This document shows positions 1 through 5,269 of a stretch of 5,269 bases of DNA, piece after piece. Numbering within the stretch: position 1 is the stretch's first letter; each line of letters begins with the position of its first letter. The notes below the pieces were generated by a model. It did no database searches. It saw nothing but the letters and a program-made list of their open reading frames with translations, and was not told the origin of the DNA. The stretch spans positions 1-5,269 of the forward strand of contig USOC01000098.1 of the NCBI GenBank assembly GCA_900556245.1. Reading direction: 5' to 3'. The translations under genes and the position numbers were made by a program. Source of the stretch: an uncultured Prevotellaceae bacterium (GTDB taxonomy: Bacteria; Bacteroidota; Bacteroidia; Bacteroidales; Muribaculaceae).

Positions 1-1
1 C

Positions 2-469
2 AAGGCGCGGGCCGAGGCGGAACGCATCGCCGGGCTGGTCACCGGGGCGCTCGGCGGTTACGGCATTTTCGGCGTCGAGCTTTTCGTCTGCGGCGACCGG
101 GTGATTTTCAGCGAAGTGAGTCCGCGCCCGCACGACACCGGCATGGTCACCATGATTTCCCAGGACCTCAGCGAGTTCGCGCTCCATGCGCGTGCATTGC
201 TCGGACTTCCTGTTCCGTCAATCCGCTTCTACGGACCGTCCGCGTCCCGCGCAGTAGTTGTCGAAGGCGACACCGACAAAGTCATATTCTCAAACATTGA
301 AAAGGCATTGGCCGAACCGGGCGTACAAATCCGCATCTTCGGCAAGCCGGAAGTGGTGGGACACCGCCGTATGGCCGTAATTCTTGCCACTGCCGACACC
401 GTGGACGAAGCCGTCAAAAAGGCCGACCGGGCCTATGAAGCGCTGGCCATCGAGACACTACCCCGATAG
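2..469 (+). CDS. purT: Formate-dependent phosphoribosylglycinamide formyltransferase (GAR transformylase 2), C-terminal part
   Basis: This is the last 155 codons of a gene that enters from the left edge; the reading frame is open from base 2 and ends at TAG 467-469. PurT is an ATP-grasp enzyme that makes formyl-GAR from GAR, formate and ATP, the third step of cytosolic purine synthesis, without folate. The visible part begins in the end of the ATP-grasp domain with [15 protein letters not shown], then [15 protein letters not shown] and [18 protein letters not shown]. These match my memory of E. coli PurT almost residue for residue and include the acidic metal-binding and phosphate-contact region (the Glu of VELF and the Glu of SEVSPRPHD). 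The C-terminal small domain follows, with [22 protein letters not shown]. The protein ends at about the usual place, so the 3' end is intact. A terminator follows within 25 bases, so the gene is not co-transcribed with the next one. The paralogue PurK is excluded by the PRPHDTG and FGKPE signatures. Confidence 0.95.
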   Translation, partial: KARAEAERIAGLVTGALGGYGIFGVELFVCGDRVIFSEVSPRPHDTGMVTMISQDLSEFALHARALLGLPVPSIRFYGPSASRAVVVEGDTDKVIFSNIEKALAEPGVQIRIFGKPEVVGHRRMAVILATADTVDEAVKKADRAYEALAIETLPR

Positions 470-491
470 TCCGCTACCAAAAACTACATAA

Positions 492-534
492 AAAGATGCC
501 GCACGACACTCCGCCGATGCGGCTTCTTTGTTTT
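492..534 (+). terminator. Intrinsic terminator after purT
   Basis: An inverted repeat pairs 492-503 with 518-529: AAAGA, one T-T mismatch, then GCCGCA, against TGCGGC, T, TCTTT. The loop is 14 bases. The 3' arm runs into a U-rich tail (TTCTTTGTTTTG). It begins 22 bases after the purT stop codon and is oriented to end purT transcription. Confidence 0.75.
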
Positions 535-631
535 GAACCGGCGCCGCACCCGGCTGTATGCAATGCCGCTGTCAACAGACATCTTAATTTCAGGCGGAAA
601 AGTCACGGCATAGCCCTGATTCCGACACATT

Positions 632-665
632 TTTGCCGCGACAATCAAAAATTTAGCTACATTTG
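632..665 (+). promoter_or_regulatory. Bacteroidota-type promoter of the S41 protease gene
   Basis: The -7 box TACATTTG (658-665) fits the Bacteroidota consensus TAnnTTTG exactly. A TTTG at 632-635 is a candidate -33 element. The gap between them is 22 bases, slightly longer than the usual 19 to 21. The -7 box ends only four bases before the ATG at 670, which implies almost no 5' untranslated region. Confidence 0.65.
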
Positions 666-669
666 CATC

Positions 670-1740
670 ATGAAGACTCCCTTGCCTTTTCTTCGATTCT
701 GGCTTGCAGCGTGCCTATGCCCGCTGCTCTTCGCCTGCCACGACATTCCGGAGTATGCCGACAATCCACACGGCAACTTCGATGCACTTTGGACCGCCCT
801 CGATGAGCACTATTGCTTTTTTGCCTATAAAGATGTCGACTGGGATGCCATCGGCGAACAATACCGCAGGAAGATTGACAACCAAATGACTGACGAAGAA
901 TTGTTCAAAGTGTGCGCCGATATGCTGAAAGAGCTGAAAGACGGGCACACGAATCTCGTGTCGCCTTTCGACATTTCACGCTACTGGATCTGGGAGCAGT
1001 ACCCACAGAACTACGACAAACGGCTCGTGCTCGAACATTACTTCAACTTCGACTACCGCCGGGCAAGCGGCATCAACTACGGCATCTTCAAGAACAACAT
1101 TGCCTATATGCACTACGGTTCGTTCTCCTCGCCGGTCGGAGAAGGCAACCTCGACCATATCCTATCCTCACTCGCTCTTGCCGACGGACTGATTATCGAC
1201 GTGCGCGACAACGGCGGCGGATTGCTGACAAACGTCGAAACACTCGTGGGCAGGTTTATCGACACCCCGATACCTGCCGGGATAATTACCCACAAAACAG
1301 GTCCGGGTCACGACGAATTTTCCTCTCCCTACGCCTACACAATGCGCCCCAGTGCCGGAAGAATCCATTGGAACAAGCCGGTCGTGGTGGTATGCAACCG
1401 GGCAACCTACAGCGCCGCCAACAATTTCGTTTCCATTATGAAAAGCCTTCCGGGAGTGCGTGTCGTGGGAGACGTAACCGGCGGAGGATGCGGCATGCCG
1501 TTCACTTCCGAACTGCCCAACGGATGGAGCGTGCGTTTCAGTGCCGCACCTATCTACGGACCGGACGGACTTCTGACAGAATTCGGTGTCAGCCCTTCAG
1601 AAGGATGCAAAGTCGACATGGACAACGCCGACAAGGCCCGAGGTGTCGACACCATTCTCGAACGCGCCTTCGCCGTCATCAACGAAATGAACTCCTCCCG
1701 CCCAGTCAGCTGCAACAACCTCAAACAAAAAGGCACTTGA
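670..1740 (+). CDS. Predicted lipoprotein serine protease of peptidase family S41
   Basis: The 356-residue protein starts with a lipoprotein signal: a short charged/hydrophobic stretch, then the lipobox LFAC with Cys23 as the lipidation site, so the mature protein should be anchored in an envelope membrane. Residues 30-95 form a helical region ending in LKELKDGHTNL (His93). Residues 137-310 are the S41 core, with YMHYGSFSS, LIIDVRDNGGG (174-184), VVVVCNRATYSAANNF with the predicted nucleophile Ser248, VVGDVTGGGCG (265-275), and TEFGVSPSEG (303-312). I see no PDZ domain and no Lys where C-terminal processing proteases have GKG, so it resembles the tricorn/IRBP-like branch, with a probable Ser248-His93-Glu304 arrangement (the Glu is inferred). 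The substrate is unknown. The frame is open back to an ATG at 496, but that start lies inside the purT terminator and upstream of the promoter; the ATG at 670 places the signal peptide at the N terminus. The gene appears monocistronic. Confidence 0.88.
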   Translation: MKTPLPFLRFWLAACLCPLLFACHDIPEYADNPHGNFDALWTALDEHYCFFAYKDVDWDAIGEQYRRKIDNQMTDEELFKVCADMLKELKDGHTNLVSPFDISRYWIWEQYPQNYDKRLVLEHYFNFDYRRASGINYGIFKNNIAYMHYGSFSSPVGEGNLDHILSSLALADGLIIDVRDNGGGLLTNVETLVGRFIDTPIPAGIITHKTGPGHDEFSSPYAYTMRPSAGRIHWNKPVVVVCNRATYSAANNFVSIMKSLPGVRVVGDVTGGGCGMPFTSELPNGWSVRFSAAPIYGPDGLLTEFGVSPSEGCKVDMDNADKARGVDTILERAFAVINEMNSSRPVSCNNLKQKGT

Positions 1741-1849
1741 AATACCGGATGCTCACCGGACCGCTGTTCTGGCCACTCAACGCCGACTTCATTTTCCTGA
1801 CAGCTAACGAATGACCTATACCAGCAAACAGTCCCGGTAGTTACTCGAC
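1741..1849. other. Non-coding start of the convergent spacer between the S41 gene and metY
   Basis: These 109 bases lie between the S41 stop codon and the first hairpin. I find no reading frame with coding character, no promoter box and no RNA gene. They are best read as the 3' untranslated region of the S41 transcript. Confidence 0.5.
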
Positions 1850-1870
1850 AAAAGAGACAACGCCTCTTTT
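1850..1870. terminator. Small hairpin, probable accessory terminator of the S41 gene
   Basis: The arms AAAAGAG (1850-1856) and CTCTTTT (1864-1870) form a perfect 7-bp stem with a 7-base loop. The 3' arm ends in TTTT. It directly abuts the larger inverted repeat at 1870-1919, so the two may act in tandem on transcripts from either side. The stem is AU-rich and weak alone. Confidence 0.4.
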
Positions 1871-1919
1871 AGACAAATCCCCCAAAAGCTAAAAACTCTG
1901 CTTTTGGGGGATTTGTCTA
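1870..1919. terminator. Perfect 20-bp inverted repeat, probable bidirectional terminator
   Basis: The left arm TAGACAAATCCCCCAAAAGC (1870-1889) is the exact reverse complement of the right arm 1900-1919. The loop is 10 bases, TAAAAACTCT. It lies between convergent genes, 129 bases after the S41 stop and 40 bases after the metY stop, where a shared terminator is expected. Neither side has a proper U-tract, so the termination role is inferred from position and stem strength. Confidence 0.65.
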
Positions 1920-1959
1920 TTTCAATACTGCCTCGATAGCGTCAAGCACCACCAGATTT

Positions 1960-3243
1960 TCAGACAGTCGCCAACGCCTGCTCCAAATCGGCTATAATGT
2001 CATCGACATTTTCGATACCGACAGACAGACGAATCAAGTCGGGAGCAACGCCGGCTTCGCGCAGTTGCTCGTCGGAAAGCTGCCTGTGTGTGTGACTTGC
2101 CGGATGAAGCACACATGTACGTGCATCAGCCACGTGCGTTACAATGGCAATCAAGCGGAAAGCGTCCATCAGGCGAGCCGCATCCTCTCGCGTCCCTTTG
2201 ACACCGAACGAAAGGACACCACACGACCCGCCGGGCATATATTTCTCAGCCAATGCATGGTATTTGTCGCCGGGCAGGCCACAATAGCGCACCCAAGCCA
2301 CTTTCGGATGATTATTCAGAAACTCCGCTATGCGCATCGCATTCTGACAGTGACGTTCCATGCGCAAATGGAGCGTCTCAAGTCCGACATTGAGCAGGAA
2401 TGCGCTGAATGGAGAAGGAATAGAACCAAGATCGCGCATCAGCTGAGCCGTAGCTTTCGTGATATACGCCAATTTTCCGAACTTCTCGGTATAGGTAAGT
2501 CCATGATAGGACTCATCGGGCGTAGTCAGCCCGGGAAATTTGTCGGCATGAGCCGTCCAGTCAAAATTTCCACTGTCGACAATAGCGCCTCCGACAGCCA
2601 TCGCATGTCCATCCATATATTTCGTCGTTGAATGCGTCACAATATCTGCGCCCCATTCAAACGGCCGGCAGTTGACTGGCGTTGCAAACGTGTTGTCGAC
2701 AATCAAAGGAACGCCGTGAGCATGGGCTATCCTTGCGAACTTTTCTATGTCCAGCACGTTCATGCCGGGATTGGCAATAGTTTCACCAAACAGGGCCTTG
2801 GTCTCCGGACGGAATGCCGCCGCAATTTCTTCCTCAGACGCATCCGGGTCGACAAACGTGCTCTCAATTCCAAGCTTTTTCAGAGTGACGCCAATCAGGT
2901 TGAATGTTCCGCCATAGATAGCGGAAGAAGCGACAATATGATCGCCTTTCTCGCAAATATTGAAAATTGCGAAGAAGTTGGCCGCCTGTCCGGAAGAAGT
3001 AAGCATCGCTGCCACACCGCCTTCCAGCTCGGCTATTTTCGAAGCGACGGCATCGTTTGTCGGATTCTGTAACCGCGTATAAAAATATCCGGACTCCTCC
3101 AAGTCGAACAAACGAGCCATCTGCTCGGTTGTCTCATACTTGAACGTTGTACTTTGATAGATTGGCAACACTCGGGGTTCTCCGTTACCCGGCTTCCATC
3201 CGCCTTGCACACAAACAGTGCCTACTGACAATTTATTTTCCAT
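1960..3243 (-). CDS. metY: O-acetylhomoserine sulfhydrylase (O-acetylhomoserine aminocarboxypropyltransferase)
   Basis: This 427-residue PLP enzyme of the Cys/Met metabolism family should combine O-acetylhomoserine with sulfide to give homocysteine in the cytosol, the direct sulfhydrylation route to methionine. Visible landmarks are the N-terminal QGGWKPGNGEPRVLPIYQSTTF (split by family convention around residues 13-34), YTRLQNPT (55-62) with the Tyr and Arg that contact PLP phosphate of the neighbouring subunit, SSGQAA (83-88), SAIYGGT (107-113) with the stacking Tyr110, VDNTFATP (182-189) with Asp183 for the pyridine nitrogen, and HSTTKYMDGH (204-213) with the Schiff-base Lys208. The length of about 427 and the GGWKPG start favour MetY over the shorter (about 380-400) cystathionine gamma-synthase/MetB and gamma-lyase relatives. 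The C-terminal VGIENVDDIIADLEQAL is typical. The start ATG at 3243 gives the standard N terminus; no strong Shine-Dalgarno precedes it. It is transcribed alone from a promoter about 60 bases upstream and ends at a shared hairpin. Confidence 0.94.
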   Translation of the reverse strand: MENKLSVGTVCVQGGWKPGNGEPRVLPIYQSTTFKYETTEQMARLFDLEESGYFYTRLQNPTNDAVASKIAELEGGVAAMLTSSGQAANFFAIFNICEKGDHIVASSAIYGGTFNLIGVTLKKLGIESTFVDPDASEEEIAAAFRPETKALFGETIANPGMNVLDIEKFARIAHAHGVPLIVDNTFATPVNCRPFEWGADIVTHSTTKYMDGHAMAVGGAIVDSGNFDWTAHADKFPGLTTPDESYHGLTYTEKFGKLAYITKATAQLMRDLGSIPSPFSAFLLNVGLETLHLRMERHCQNAMRIAEFLNNHPKVAWVRYCGLPGDKYHALAEKYMPGGSCGVLSFGVKGTREDAARLMDAFRLIAIVTHVADARTCVLHPASHTHRQLSDEQLREAGVAPDLIRLSVGIENVDDIIADLEQALATV

Positions 3244-3268
3244 CTTTTGAGGTCTTAATTTTATTTCA

Positions 3269-3287
3269 CCGCTCCTGTCAGGGGCGG
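3269..3287 (-). promoter_or_regulatory. GC-rich hairpin in the metY leader
   Basis: Plus-strand arms CCGCTCC (3269-3275) and GGGGCGG (3281-3287) flank a 5-base loop. In metY mRNA (minus strand) the stem has one C-A mismatch; in plus-strand RNA the same position is a U-G wobble. It sits inside the predicted 5' untranslated region of metY, 26 bases or more from the ATG. It may stabilise the leader or affect expression; I cannot match it to a known riboswitch. A T6 run at 3293-3298 makes it look like a weak plus-strand terminator, but no plus-strand gene reads into it. Confidence 0.3.
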
Positions 3288-3305
3288 AACCGTTTTTTCA
3301 CACTA

Positions 3306-3337
3306 CAAAATTAGTGAATCTGCCAGAATTCGGGAAA
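3306..3337 (-). promoter_or_regulatory. Predicted metY promoter
   Basis: Read on the minus strand, 3313-3306 is TAATTTTG, an exact TAnnTTTG -7 box. At 3337-3334 the minus strand reads TTTC, a weak match to the TTTG -33 element, with a 20-base gap. Transcription would start near 3301, giving a leader of about 58 bases before the metY ATG. Confidence 0.55.
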
Positions 3338-3357
3338 TTGTTAATAAGTTTTAGGGT

Positions 3358-3394
3358 GTTTTCAAGGTTTCTGCAACAAAAACCGATACCTTTG
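3358..3394 (+). promoter_or_regulatory. Predicted tdk promoter
   Basis: The -7 box TACCTTTG at 3387-3394 is an exact TAnnTTTG. The -33 element is poor: GTTTTC at 3358-3363, with a gap of about 23 bases. The expected start is near 3399, giving a short A-rich leader of about 23 bases before the ATG at 3422. Confidence 0.6.
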
Positions 3395-3421
3395 CAAAAA
3401 CACCAACCTCAACACAAAACT

Positions 3422-4069
3422 ATGAATTGCAATCCGCACAGAAGAGGAAAACTATATTTCAGATATGGGACGATGGGTTCCGCCAAGACAGCCATACTCC
3501 TTACGACTGCATACAATTTTGAAGAACGAGGACTCGACTACCTCTGTATGAAGCCGATAGTCGACAACCGCGAGAAAGACAGCGTCATCCGTTCGCGAAT
3601 AGGCATCGAACGCAAATGCCGCTGGATTTTTCCGGAATCAGACATGTACAGAATGCTGGTAGACATCTTCGAGGCTGAAGGTCTGAAAGAATGGATACTA
3701 ATCGACGAAGCTCAGTTTCTCGCCGCCGAACAGGTCGACCAGTTGGCAAGAATTGTAGACGACTACGGCATCAACGTGCTTTGCTACGGCCTGCGCACCG
3801 ACTTTCAGAGCCACCTCTTCGACGGGTCGCGTCGTCTTTTTGAAATTGCGGATACCATCGACGAAGTGAAATCGACCTGCACCTGCGGACGAAAGACGAT
3901 TATCAACGCACGCATCGACCGCCTGGGCAATGTTGTTACCGACGGTGAGCAAGTGGAAATAGGAGGAAACGAGCGATATATGGCAATGTGCCGTCGCTGC
4001 TGGACAAAACGCCGCTGCGAAAGGGAAAAGGCGGAATCTCTCGACTTTGGAGAAGATTTCAAAGGATAG
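3422..4069 (+). CDS. tdk: Thymidine kinase (type II, zinc-binding)
   Basis: The 215-residue enzyme phosphorylates thymidine (and deoxyuridine) with ATP in the cytosolic pyrimidine salvage pathway. It opens with the P-loop YFRYGTMGSAKT (Walker A at residues 16-23), then YNFEERG, SRIG (58-61), LIDEAQF (93-99) with the Walker B Asp95 and catalytic Glu96, and VLCYGLRTDF (119-128). The lasso region follows: TCTCGRKT with Cys153 and Cys155, then GGNERYMAMCRRC with Cys190 and Cys193, a complete four-Cys zinc site. GGNERY is the thymidine-binding loop. The order and spacing match E. coli Tdk as I recall it. The Walker A is unusual: Ala21 replaces the normally conserved Gly before Lys22. The frame is open upstream to an ATG at 3314, but that start precedes the promoter; the ATG at 3422 gives the usual short N terminus. 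The last 20 residues are a charged tail after the zinc site. The gene is divergent from metY and appears monocistronic. Confidence 0.95.
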   Translation: MNCNPHRRGKLYFRYGTMGSAKTAILLTTAYNFEERGLDYLCMKPIVDNREKDSVIRSRIGIERKCRWIFPESDMYRMLVDIFEAEGLKEWILIDEAQFLAAEQVDQLARIVDDYGINVLCYGLRTDFQSHLFDGSRRLFEIADTIDEVKSTCTCGRKTIINARIDRLGNVVTDGEQVEIGGNERYMAMCRRCWTKRRCEREKAESLDFGEDFKG

Positions 4070-4095
4070 ACTCATACACCCCTGAAAAAGCCACA

Positions 4096-4137
4096 CAGAC
4101 GTCCGGACAAAAAACTTTTTTGCAATCCGGACGTCTG
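4096..4137. terminator. Bidirectional terminator hairpin between tdk and the C_GCAxxG_C_C gene
   Basis: The arms CAGACGTCCGGA (4096-4107) and TCCGGACGTCTG (4126-4137) are perfectly complementary over 12 bp. The 18-base loop contains CAAAAAA and TTTTTTG, which can pair as a second inner stem. On the minus strand a T5 run (plus 4085-4089, read as GGCTTTTTC) follows the stem within about 7 bases, so the fit is better for the minus-strand operon. It lies 26 bases after the tdk stop and 22 bases after the minus-strand stop. Confidence 0.7.
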
Positions 4138-4159
4138 CGATATAGACAGCTGTGAAAAA

Positions 4160-4642
4160 TCACTTCCTTACGCCACCACGTTCTGTCAAGAACTCGGCAA
4201 ACAACGTAGCCGCCGTTTCCACCATCTTCACGCATGGACGTTTACGATAGTATTCGGCCGTGCGCGCCTCCGGCTCACTCGGTGTCGGAGCTGTTTTCCG
4301 CAAGCCAAGCAGCTCACCGCAAATTATCGAACCGTTGATTTCCCGAAACCGCGCCGCCAATTGCTGCACCACTGCATAATTAGCGCCTTTTCCTTCCCGG
4401 TCGGTCGGATCGGTTGTTCCCGTTTCCAGTCCCGCAAGGAAAAACATGCCGCACGCAGCGCCGCAAGTCTCTCGCATACGCCCGATGCCTCCGCCAAACG
4501 AGGCTGCCGCACGCAACGCCAAATCCGTATCAAGGCCGTAGAGGTCGGCGAACGCCGCAACAACCGACTGCGAGCAGTTGTAACCCTTTTTGAAGTTCTC
4601 CACCGCCTGCTCTATCCTTTCTTCGTACATAGCCACCTGCAT
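4160..4642 (-). CDS. C_GCAxxG_C_C family putative redox protein
   Basis: This 160-residue cytosolic protein carries the cysteine pattern that names the family: GYNCSQSV (Cys23), a Gly-rich GGGIGRM followed by ETCGAACG (Cys60, Cys64), SIICGELLG (Cys108) and KRPCVKMV (Cys137). The spaced Cys residues suggest metal or redox-cofactor binding, but no reaction is established for the family, so I assign none. There is no signal peptide or membrane segment. The ATG at 4642 directly follows the TAA of the exonuclease gene (4645-4643), so the two are almost certainly co-transcribed and possibly translationally coupled. A second ATG at 4630 (MYEERIEQAVENF) matches the usual family N terminus better and is preceded by AGGTGG, though at only two bases' distance. 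I kept the longer form because the sequence before 4642 is AT-rich, as is common for starts in this phylum; either start is plausible. A terminator follows the gene. Confidence 0.85.
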   Translation of the reverse strand: MQVAMYEERIEQAVENFKKGYNCSQSVVAAFADLYGLDTDLALRAAASFGGGIGRMRETCGAACGMFFLAGLETGTTDPTDREGKGANYAVVQQLAARFREINGSIICGELLGLRKTAPTPSEPEARTAEYYRKRPCVKMVETAATLFAEFLTERGGVRK

Positions 4643-5269
4643 TTAAAAATCAATATCCACTTCAACAGGGCAATGATCGGATCCGAAAACATCCGCATGA
4701 ATTTTTGCGCCAGTCAAATGCGCCCGCAATCGCTCCGAAACAAGAAAATAGTCGATACGCCAGCCGGCATTCTTCTCTCTGGCACGGAAACGGTAGGACC
4801 ACCAGGAATATATCTGTTCTGTATCCGGGTAAAAATAGCGGAAGGTGTCTGTGAAGCCGGCATCGAGAAGCTTTGTCATTTTTTCTCGTTCTTCATCCGA
4901 AAATCCGGCGTTCTTCCGGTTGGTTTTTGGATTCTTTAAATCGATCTCCTTGTGTGCCACGTTCATGTCCCCGCAGACAATGACCGGTTTATTTTTCCGA
5001 AGTTGCAATAGATATGCCCTGAAATCATCTTCCCACTTCATACGATAAGAAAGCCTTGCCAACTCACTTTGTGAATTTGGTGTATACACTGTAATAAAGT
5101 AATAATCTTCAAACTCCAGTGTTATCACACGCCCTTCCTGATCATGTTCTTCGATCCCAAGGCCATAAAAAACGTTCATTGGTTCTTCTTTTGTAAAAAT
5201 ACCTGTTCCTGAATATCCCTTCTTCACTGCATAATTCCAGTACTGATGGTATCCTGGCAGCTCAAGATC
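4643..5269 (-). CDS. Exodeoxyribonuclease III / AP endonuclease, C-terminal part
   Basis: The reading frame is open to the right edge, so 208 residues are visible and roughly the first 45 are missing. Enzymes of this exonuclease-endonuclease-phosphatase family cut DNA 5' to abasic sites and degrade 3' ends in base-excision repair, with Mg2+. In visible numbering the motifs are [10 protein letters not shown] (16-25), [10 protein letters not shown] (40-49), VYTPNS with the active-site Tyr62, VCGDMNVAH (98-106) with Asp101 and Asn103, [30 protein letters not shown] (the DNA-contact and catalytic Asp segment), and GSDHCPVEV with the Asp198-His199 pair. The match to human APE1 is striking (EEHDQEGRV, NVAHxEIDLxNPK, GSDHCP), placing it in the APE1-like ExoA branch rather than close to E. 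coli Xth. An internal GTG at 5227 is not the real start, because the homology continues upstream. The stop codon touches the ATG of the next gene. The region is more AT-rich than the left end of the window. Confidence 0.93.
   Translation of the reverse strand, partial: DLELPGYHQYWNYAVKKGYSGTGIFTKEEPMNVFYGLGIEEHDQEGRVITLEFEDYYFITVYTPNSQSELARLSYRMKWEDDFRAYLLQLRKNKPVIVCGDMNVAHKEIDLKNPKTNRKNAGFSDEEREKMTKLLDAGFTDTFRYFYPDTEQIYSWWSYRFRAREKNAGWRIDYFLVSERLRAHLTGAKIHADVFGSDHCPVEVDIDF

Noticed and set aside
496..669. In-frame upstream extension of the S41 gene to an ATG at 496
   Set aside because: The extension overlaps the purT terminator and lies upstream of the promoter, has no protein-like character, and would bury the lipoprotein signal peptide 58 residues inside the protein.
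470..669. Hidden small gene or RNA between purT and the S41 gene
   Set aside because: Apart from the terminator and the promoter I see no coding frame with a plausible start and no tRNA-like or other RNA structure.
912..1814. 300-codon plus-strand frame overlapping the S41 gene
   Set aside because: It lies almost wholly within the S41 gene in another frame, and its Arg/Gln-rich, low-complexity translation is typical of an out-of-frame shadow.
2065..3072. Two long plus-strand frames (188 and 146 codons) opposite metY
   Set aside because: They are antisense to a well-supported metY, show no recognisable domain, and have no promoter box.
3269..3298. Plus-strand intrinsic terminator (GC hairpin followed by T6)
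   Set aside because: No plus-strand gene ends upstream of it and the tdk transcript begins about 100 bases downstream, so it has nothing to terminate in that direction; treated instead as a metY leader hairpin.
3244..3305. SAM riboswitch in the metY leader
   Set aside because: The leader is short and I could not recognise the core of any SAM riboswitch class in it.
3314..3421. In-frame upstream extension of tdk to an ATG at 3314
   Set aside because: It would start before the tdk promoter and add 36 residues absent from the usual thymidine kinase N terminus.
4361..4939. 192-codon plus-strand frame across the exoA/C_GCAxxG_C_C junction
   Set aside because: It is antisense to two genes with clear family motifs and has no domain of its own.

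Overview
The window looks like ordinary chromosome of a Bacteroidales-type member of the Bacteroidota. Two clear TAnnTTTG -7 boxes lie just upstream of start codons and a third lies on the minus strand. Convincing Shine-Dalgarno sequences are absent before the starts, and the proteins have a Bacteroidota flavour (a lipobox S41 protease, an APE1-like exonuclease III, and a thymidine kinase with a four-Cys zinc site). Genus cannot be fixed from this sequence. Base composition is uneven: the purT end is GC-rich and the exonuclease end is clearly more AT-rich.

Layout, left to right. (1) The 3' end of purT (+), formate-dependent GAR transformylase, is closed by an intrinsic terminator. (2) A predicted S41-family lipoprotein protease (+) has its own promoter so close to the ATG that the mRNA may be leaderless. 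(3) A convergent intergenic region carries a small hairpin followed by a perfect 20-bp inverted repeat. (4) metY (-) encodes O-acetylhomoserine sulfhydrylase. (5) A divergent 178-bp intergenic region holds one promoter for metY and one for tdk. (6) tdk (+) encodes thymidine kinase. (7) A second convergent intergenic region carries a 12-bp perfect hairpin with an A6/T6 loop. (8) A minus-strand pair follows: the 3' part of an exonuclease III / AP endonuclease gene running in from the right edge, then a C_GCAxxG_C_C-family putative redox protein whose ATG directly abuts the nuclease stop codon.

The genes do not form one pathway. They cover purine synthesis (purT), thymidine salvage (tdk), sulfur assimilation into homocysteine (metY), cell-envelope proteolysis (S41), and base-excision repair (exoA) with a Cys-rich partner. 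The only likely operon is exoA with the C_GCAxxG_C_C gene. There are no RNA genes, insertion sequences, CRISPR arrays or phage genes, and I see no convincing new multi-gene system. The points worth a second look are small: the probable leaderless S41 transcript, the non-canonical Walker A of the thymidine kinase, the two long hairpins between convergent genes, a short relic-like reading frame after metY, and a hairpin in the metY leader.
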